Under the pieces are notes generated by a model, which was not told the DNA's origin, did not search any database, and was given only the letters and a program-made list of their open reading frames with translations. A stretch of DNA of 64,000 bases from Mesorhizobium sp. (GTDB lineage Bacteria > Pseudomonadota > Alphaproteobacteria > Rhizobiales > Rhizobiaceae), in NCBI RefSeq assembly GCF_005063415.1, contig NZ_SUEG01000002.1:69126-133125 (forward strand). The letters are read 5' to 3'. Both the position numbers and the translations under genes were made by a program. The stretch's first letter is position 1, and each line of letters begins with the position of its first letter. Of the stretch, positions 61,837-64,000 are shown one piece after another.

Positions 61837-63684
61837 TTAGGTTGCCAGCTCAAGTATTTTCTGCCAGCGAGGATGATTGTGAAGCTTGGCGAAGTCAGAG
61901 TCCTGTTTGACCCATGCCTTGGTCTCGTGATTTGCCTGCGGAAGCAGACGCGCCAACAAATCTAGCGCCGGCTCGGCATCATCCAAAAGCGAGTAGACGC
62001 AAGCAGCATTGTATTTGGTTAGAACATCGTCGGGATCAATGGCCAACGCACGCGACGTCCATTCCCTCGCACGGGCGATCTCTCCAATTTCGGCTAGCGC
62101 AAGGGCGCCTAGATAGGCTGGACGCGGGTTATCGGGATGCATAGCCAACTCGCCTTCGGCCAGCTTAATTCCTGTGCGCGCTGCATCGATAATATCCTTG
62201 TCCCGGCCCAGGGATCGGTAGATCTGGATCAGCAGAATCTGGCTCTGGTAGTCATCTGGCTTGATCTCAACCGCCCGTTCGTATAGCCGCGCGGCTTGAT
62301 CGAGTTTGCCCTGCGCGAAGGAGGCACGAGCGAAAAAGTAGTGGGCTTCGTACAGGTTAGGATTCAGGGCAATCGCGCGTTCAAATTCCGTCTCAGCCTC
62401 GGGATAACGCTCCCCGAGCGATAAGGCCAATGCGCGCGAAGCATGAGCCTCGGACAGGCCACCCTCAAGATCGAGTGCCTTGGCGCTAGTGGCCAGAATA
62501 CTCTCGACTGCTATGTTCTCATAATAATGCAGAAACAAAAAGGAGTCGCAGTCGGCGATCCCGGAATACGCTCGGGCATAAAGCGGATCAAGCTCGACCG
62601 CTTTCGAAAACATTCGCCTCGCAAGCGTGTAATATGCTTTCGAGTGCCTGTGCAGGAACTGGCGTCCTCGAAGATAGTATGTGTAGGCATCGATGTTTTC
62701 GGTTGGCGCTTGGCCAACGATCTTTTTCTCCTCCGGCAGAAGCTTTACCTTCAGCTGCTCGACGATCGTTCTCGTTATCTCGTCCTGGATAGCGAAGATA
62801 TCGGTCAGGTCTCGGTCGTAGCGGTCGGCCCATAGATGGAGTCCGTCCTTCCCGTTGATGAGCTGAGCTGTTATTCGCACGCGCTGCCCAACCTTGCGCA
62901 CACTTCCTTCCAAAACGGTCGTGACGTTGAAGCGCCGGCTCACATCCTGTACGTCGACCGGCTTGCCCTTATAAGTGAATACAGAATTACGGGCGATGAC
63001 CGACAGGCCTGAGATCTTGGAGAGGTCTGTGATGATGTCCTCGGTAATCCCGTCAGAAAAGTATTCCTGCTCGGGATCGCCGCTCATATTGAGGAAGGGG
63101 AGCACCGCTATTGAAGGCTTCTCCCTTTGCAGCGGATTGCCTTGAGGCGTCTGCTCCACGCTCGCAGCACGTGGATCGAGCGACACGTTGTAGACCCTTA
63201 CAGGTTGTTCGATGTTCTTTAGCTTCTGCTCGCCGGTATCCTCGAAGAGGAGGTCGAGCCGGTTGCCCACATTGTCGCGCACTGGGCCGGAAACGGCGAT
63301 GCCACCGGACTTGGCGATGGTTTCGATTCGTGCCGCGACGTTCACACCCTCGCCGTAGATGTCATCGTCATCGATGATGATGTCACCGAGGTGGACGCCA
63401 ATGCGGAATTCAATCCGCCTGTCCTCGGGTATGTCGATGTTCCGCTCGCGCATCCTTCGCTGAATGTCGGCGGCGCAGGCGACCGCGTTCACCACACTCG
63501 GGAACTCGACCAGCATTCCGTCGCCGGTCAGCTTTACGATTCGTCCTCCGTGCTCGACGATCTTGCCGTCCACCAGCTCCTTACGGTGAAGCTTGAGCGC
63601 GGCAAGTGTGCCGACCTCATTCACTCCCATGAGGCGGCTGTATCCGACGACGTCGGCGGCAAGGATGGCTGCGAGGCGGCGCAT
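61837..63684 (-). CDS. Class III adenylate cyclase with TolB-like and TPR regions (cyclase 2)
   Basis: A 615-residue paralogue of cyclase 1. The catalytic residues are all present: Asp11 in 'LAAILAADVVGYSRLM', Lys51 and Asp55 in 'GGRIVKLTGDGMLVEF', Asn115 and Arg119 in 'YGEGVNVAARIETIAK'. It has no clear TM helix after the catalytic domain, so it is probably cytosolic, unlike cyclase 1. Then come the TolB-like region 'PSIAVLPFLNMSGDPEQEYF' and 'SDGITEDIITDLSKISGLSV' and several good TPRs, such as 'AETEFERAIALNPNLYEAHY' and 'AARLYERAVEIKPDDYQSQI'. It should make cAMP, perhaps under control of a protein bound to the TPRs. Both genes point left. Confidence 0.93.
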   Translation of the reverse strand: MRRLAAILAADVVGYSRLMGVNEVGTLAALKLHRKELVDGKIVEHGGRIVKLTGDGMLVEFPSVVNAVACAADIQRRMRERNIDIPEDRRIEFRIGVHLGDIIIDDDDIYGEGVNVAARIETIAKSGGIAVSGPVRDNVGNRLDLLFEDTGEQKLKNIEQPVRVYNVSLDPRAASVEQTPQGNPLQREKPSIAVLPFLNMSGDPEQEYFSDGITEDIITDLSKISGLSVIARNSVFTYKGKPVDVQDVSRRFNVTTVLEGSVRKVGQRVRITAQLINGKDGLHLWADRYDRDLTDIFAIQDEITRTIVEQLKVKLLPEEKKIVGQAPTENIDAYTYYLRGRQFLHRHSKAYYTLARRMFSKAVELDPLYARAYSGIADCDSFLFLHYYENIAVESILATSAKALDLEGGLSEAHASRALALSLGERYPEAETEFERAIALNPNLYEAHYFFARASFAQGKLDQAARLYERAVEIKPDDYQSQILLIQIYRSLGRDKDIIDAARTGIKLAEGELAMHPDNPRPAYLGALALAEIGEIARAREWTSRALAIDPDDVLTKYNAACVYSLLDDAEPALDLLARLLPQANHETKAWVKQDSDFAKLHNHPRWQKILELAT

Positions 63685-64000
63685 AAAGTTACCTGTCGTA
63701 TGGGTAAATTTAGAGCTTTCAGTAGCAGGTTCCTGCCGCTACGCCATGAGAAATCTACTTTCCAGGATTATGGCTCGATGGCCTCCTGAACGTGACGATG
63801 AGCAAAATCCTCGCTGTGTGTGGGAAGTCACGAAAGAAGAGGAAGTTAATATCGACGGGCCCGATTGCGTTGGATCATGCTTCTTCCATCCAACGTAAAC
63901 GTCGGCAGTTAGCGCGACCTCGCCCTACAGCTTGCTATCGGCAATGTCTTCTGTGGATGGCTCCCGCGATGCAAGAGGTAATTCGACATTATGGCGCGTT
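63685..64000. other. Right edge, upstream of cyclase 2
   Basis: About 315 bp with no recognisable gene. It should hold the cyclase 2 promoter; no clear -35/-10 pair or palindrome stands out. Confidence 0.4.

Overview
The window is high-GC alphaproteobacterial DNA, most likely chromosomal or megaplasmid sequence from a member of the Rhizobiales (Mesorhizobium, Ensifer or Rhizobium-like). This is inferred from ExoP/ExoF/ExoY-type exopolysaccharide genes, many sugar and amino-acid ABC importers with GntR or LacI regulators, an enolase-superfamily sugar-acid cluster, and paralogous class III cyclases with TPR tails. No rRNA, tRNA or CRISPR array was recognised. The genus was not determined.

Region 1 (about 0.3-15.6 kb, mostly minus strand) is a Wzx/Wzy-type exopolysaccharide locus. 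It holds a polyprenyl-phosphate sugar transferase, three glycosyltransferases, a WecG/TagA-type glycosyltransferase, a Wzx flippase, a polymerase-like membrane protein and an ExoP/Wzc-like co-polymerase with a degenerate Walker A motif. The ExoF/Wza-like outer-membrane export gene survives only as a remnant. A GMC oxidoreductase, a Tat-exported beta-helix protein and a decayed resolvase sit inside the locus.

Region 2 (15.5-17.2 kb) is a decayed IS481-like element flanked by two roughly 155-bp inverted repeats. Each arm carries the same leader and the same first 11 codons. One arm drives the WecG/TagA gene leftward and the other drives gmhA rightward.

Region 3 (17.1-27.1 kb, plus strand) is a nucleotide-heptose cassette: gmhA, a guanylyltransferase/GmhB phosphatase fusion, an SDR enzyme, hddA, an RmlC-like epimerase, a SAF-domain oxidoreductase, a PAP2-like protein, an FkbM methyltransferase and a Gmd-type 4,6-dehydratase. 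Together they could make GDP-D-glycero-D-manno-heptose and convert it to a 6-deoxy or otherwise modified heptose for the polysaccharide of region 1.

Region 4 (27.4-38.9 kb) is a patchwork. Two VapBC-type toxin-antitoxin pairs bracket an Amadori-compound (fructosyl-amino acid) locus: a LacI regulator, a fused permease-ATPase, a binding protein, an FrlD-like kinase, an FrlB-like deglycase and an FAD oxidase. Two near-identical LacI-type palindromes mark its promoters. The edges hold broken genes: a LacI fragment, a frameshifted secreted protein, an oxidoreductase C-terminus, an alcohol dehydrogenase with an internal deletion and a transporter tail.

Region 5 (38.9-59.5 kb) is catabolic. It contains a ribose/fructose-type ABC operon with a divergent GntR regulator and a strong palindrome, a PfpI protein, a GntR/FCD regulator with an Fe-ADH/semialdehyde dehydrogenase/hydrolase module, an RraA-like protein, a MalEFGK-type importer, and four enolase-superfamily genes. 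The importer and dehydratases probably take up and dehydrate sugar acids. In all three importer operons a perfect hairpin lies just after the binding-protein gene.

Region 6 (59.5-64 kb) has two paralogous minus-strand adenylate cyclase/TPR proteins.
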